Source: Lewinellaceae bacterium (lineage in GTDB: Bacteria; Bacteroidota; Bacteroidia; Chitinophagales; Saprospiraceae). Taken from it: a DNA stretch of 64,000 bases. A program made the position numbers and the translations under genes. Below, in pieces: positions 62,803 through 64,000 of the stretch; the stretch's first letter is position 1; each line of letters begins with the position of its first letter. The stretch is from assembly GCA_020636435.1 (NCBI GenBank), contig JACJXX010000002.1, positions 2,356,001 to 2,420,000 on the forward strand. Reading direction: 5' to 3'. The notes under the pieces were generated by a model that had not been told where the DNA came from, searched no databases, and saw only the letters and a list, made by a program, of their open reading frames with translations.

Positions 62803-64000
62803 TCATTTCAACTTCCGCACCGCTTCCCCCATGCGCCGGATGGCCTCCCTTAGTTCTTTCTCCGAGGCAGCGTAAGAGATGCGAAAGCAGTTATCTGCGC
62901 CGAAAGCCGAGCCGGTCACTACCCCGACGTGGGCGCTGTAGAGGATGTATTCGCAAAAATCATCGGCGTTGTTGACGGCTATATCTCCCGACCGCTTTCC
63001 AAAATAACTGCTGATATCGGGGAAAATGTAAAAAGCGCCCTGTGGTTTGTTGACCTTCATTCCAGGGATTTCGCTGAGCAGTTCGATCACTAAGTCCCGG
63101 CGCCGCCGGAAAGCATCCCGCATATCGTGGGTGGGTTTCATATCGGAGAGCAGGGCGTGAGCCGCCGCTTTCTGCCCGAAGGAAGTAGCGCCGGAGGTAA
63201 ACTGCCCCTGCATTTTGGCGCAGGCGTCGGCAATCCATTCCGGTGCGCCGATGTAGCCCAGGCGCCAGCCGGTCATGGCAAAGCCTTTGGAAAAACCGTT
63301 GACCGTAATGGTCCGGCCTTTTACTTCTTCAAAGGCGCCGATGCTGGCGTGCTTGCCGGTAAAATTGATGTATTCGTAGATTTCGTCGGAAACGATGTAG
63401 ATGCCTTCGTGGGCGGCAACCACCTGGGCGATGGCCTTGAGTTCCTCGTGCAGGTAGACCGACCCGGTAGGGTTGCAGGGAGAAGAAAAAAGCAGCATCC
63501 TGGTCCGGGCCGTAATGGCCTCCGCCACCTGTTCGGCGGAAACCTTGTAATCTTTCTCGATATCGGCGCTGACCAGCACGGGAACGCCGCCTGCCAGTTT
63601 GACAATTTCCGAATAAGAAACCCAATAGGGCGCCAGGATGGCCACTTCGTCCCCTTCGTCGAGCAGCGAAAGGCAGATATTGGCGATGGATTGCTTGGCG
63701 CCGTTGGACACCACAATCTGGTTCAGGCCGAAGTCCAGGCCGTTGTCCCGTTTGAATTTGGTTTGTATCGCTTTGCGCAGCTCCACCAGGCCGGGGACGG
63801 GGGTGTACTTGGTGTACCCATCGTCCAATGCTTTTTTTGCGGCTTCCTTGATGTGCGCCGGCGTATCGAAATCGGGTTCCCCCAGGCTTAGGCTGATTAC
63901 ATCGTGGCCCTGGGCCGCCAGGTCGCGGGCCATCTGCGCCATCTTAATGGTGGCGGACTCTTCCATCTGCTGTATCCTCTGAGAGAGATGTTGAATGCTT
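62803..64000 (-). CDS. Class I aminotransferase (aspartate aminotransferase-like), 5' end beyond right edge
   Basis: This pyridoxal-phosphate enzyme transfers amino groups, most probably between aspartate and 2-oxoglutarate. GEPDFDTPAHIKEAAKKA, SNGAKQSI, SSPCNPTGSVY, and the PLP lysine in FSKGFAMTGWRLGY (Lys227 counted from the ATG at 63966) are all typical of the fold type I, class I-beta group. The frame remains open upstream of that ATG to the window edge and reads QHLSQRIQQMEESATIKM. As family members normally include SxRxxxMxxSATIxM at their N-terminus, the true start lies a few codons outside the window. The ATG at 63966 is internal. Confidence 0.92.
   Translation of the reverse strand, partial: SIQHLSQRIQQMEESATIKMAQMARDLAAQGHDVISLSLGEPDFDTPAHIKEAAKKALDDGYTKYTPVPGLVELRKAIQTKFKRDNGLDFGLNQIVVSNGAKQSIANICLSLLDEGDEVAILAPYWVSYSEIVKLAGGVPVLVSADIEKDYKVSAEQVAEAITARTRMLLFSSPCNPTGSVYLHEELKAIAQVVAAHEGIYIVSDEIYEYINFTGKHASIGAFEEVKGRTITVNGFSKGFAMTGWRLGYIGAPEWIADACAKMQGQFTSGATSFGQKAAAHALLSDMKPTHDMRDAFRRRRDLVIELLSEIPGMKVNKPQGAFYIFPDISSYFGKRSGDIAVNNADDFCEYILYSAHVGVVTGSAFGADNCFRISYAASEKELREAIRRMGEAVRKLK

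Overview
The window looks like chromosome of a marine, polysaccharide-degrading member of the Bacteroidota, probably in or near the Saprospiria (Lewinella-like). The grounds are a SusC/SusD pair, several proteins with type IX secretion (T9SS) C-terminal sorting domains, TAnnTTTG-type -7 boxes, lipoprotein signals, sulfatases and alginate lyases, with moderately high GC in most genes. This placement is inferred from gene content; no rRNA or tRNA gene was seen.

Layout. (1) 1-12847, all + strand: part of a polysaccharide utilization locus running in from the left edge, with two GH3 enzymes (one truncated by the edge), two GH43-like/discoidin paralogues, a GH2 enzyme and two S1 sulfatases; the target is probably a sulfated glycan. 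(2) 12848-17717: a long acyl-CoA dehydrogenase, a PepD-type dipeptidase gene broken by two single-base insertions, and an EamA transporter whose start lies in a 16-bp tandem repeat. (3) 17781-35902: an alginate locus. It holds a FadR-type regulator with a tandem operator, SusC, SusD, a Tat-exported isomerase-like protein, an unusual Nramp-like transporter, PL6 and PL17 alginate lyases, KdgF, an MFS transporter, two SDR reductases and KDG kinase. Together these cover depolymerisation, uptake, DEH formation, reduction to KDG and phosphorylation; KDPG aldolase is not in the window. (4) 35917-37970: an antiporter remnant, then an ArsR regulator, thioredoxin-like protein and permease module with two matching operators. 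(5) 38141-44949: mixed accessory genes, including an EAD11-like/abortive-infection-like fusion, cysteine dioxygenase, a NagD-type phosphatase, gene remnants and T9SS proteins. (6) 45100-53700: a DEDDh exonuclease/GIY-YIG fusion, a NamZ-like DUF1343 lipoprotein, SbcD-SbcC and a DUF4058 protein. (7) 54430-64000: a 1357-residue secreted protein with an SGNH (SASA) esterase domain, a pair of coiled-coil proteins one of which looks like a membrane-anchored PspA, a BadF-type kinase with phosphofructokinase, and an aminotransferase cut by the right edge.

The most unusual feature is the number of small foldback or MITE-like elements in the gaps between genes. Three have both terminal inverted repeats and flanking direct repeats, and a fourth has an imperfect pair. 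One, 124 bp long with an 8-bp target duplication, sits in frame inside the signal-peptide codons of the PL17 lyase. Removing it restores a compact 24-residue signal peptide. Four such elements lie inside the alginate operon.
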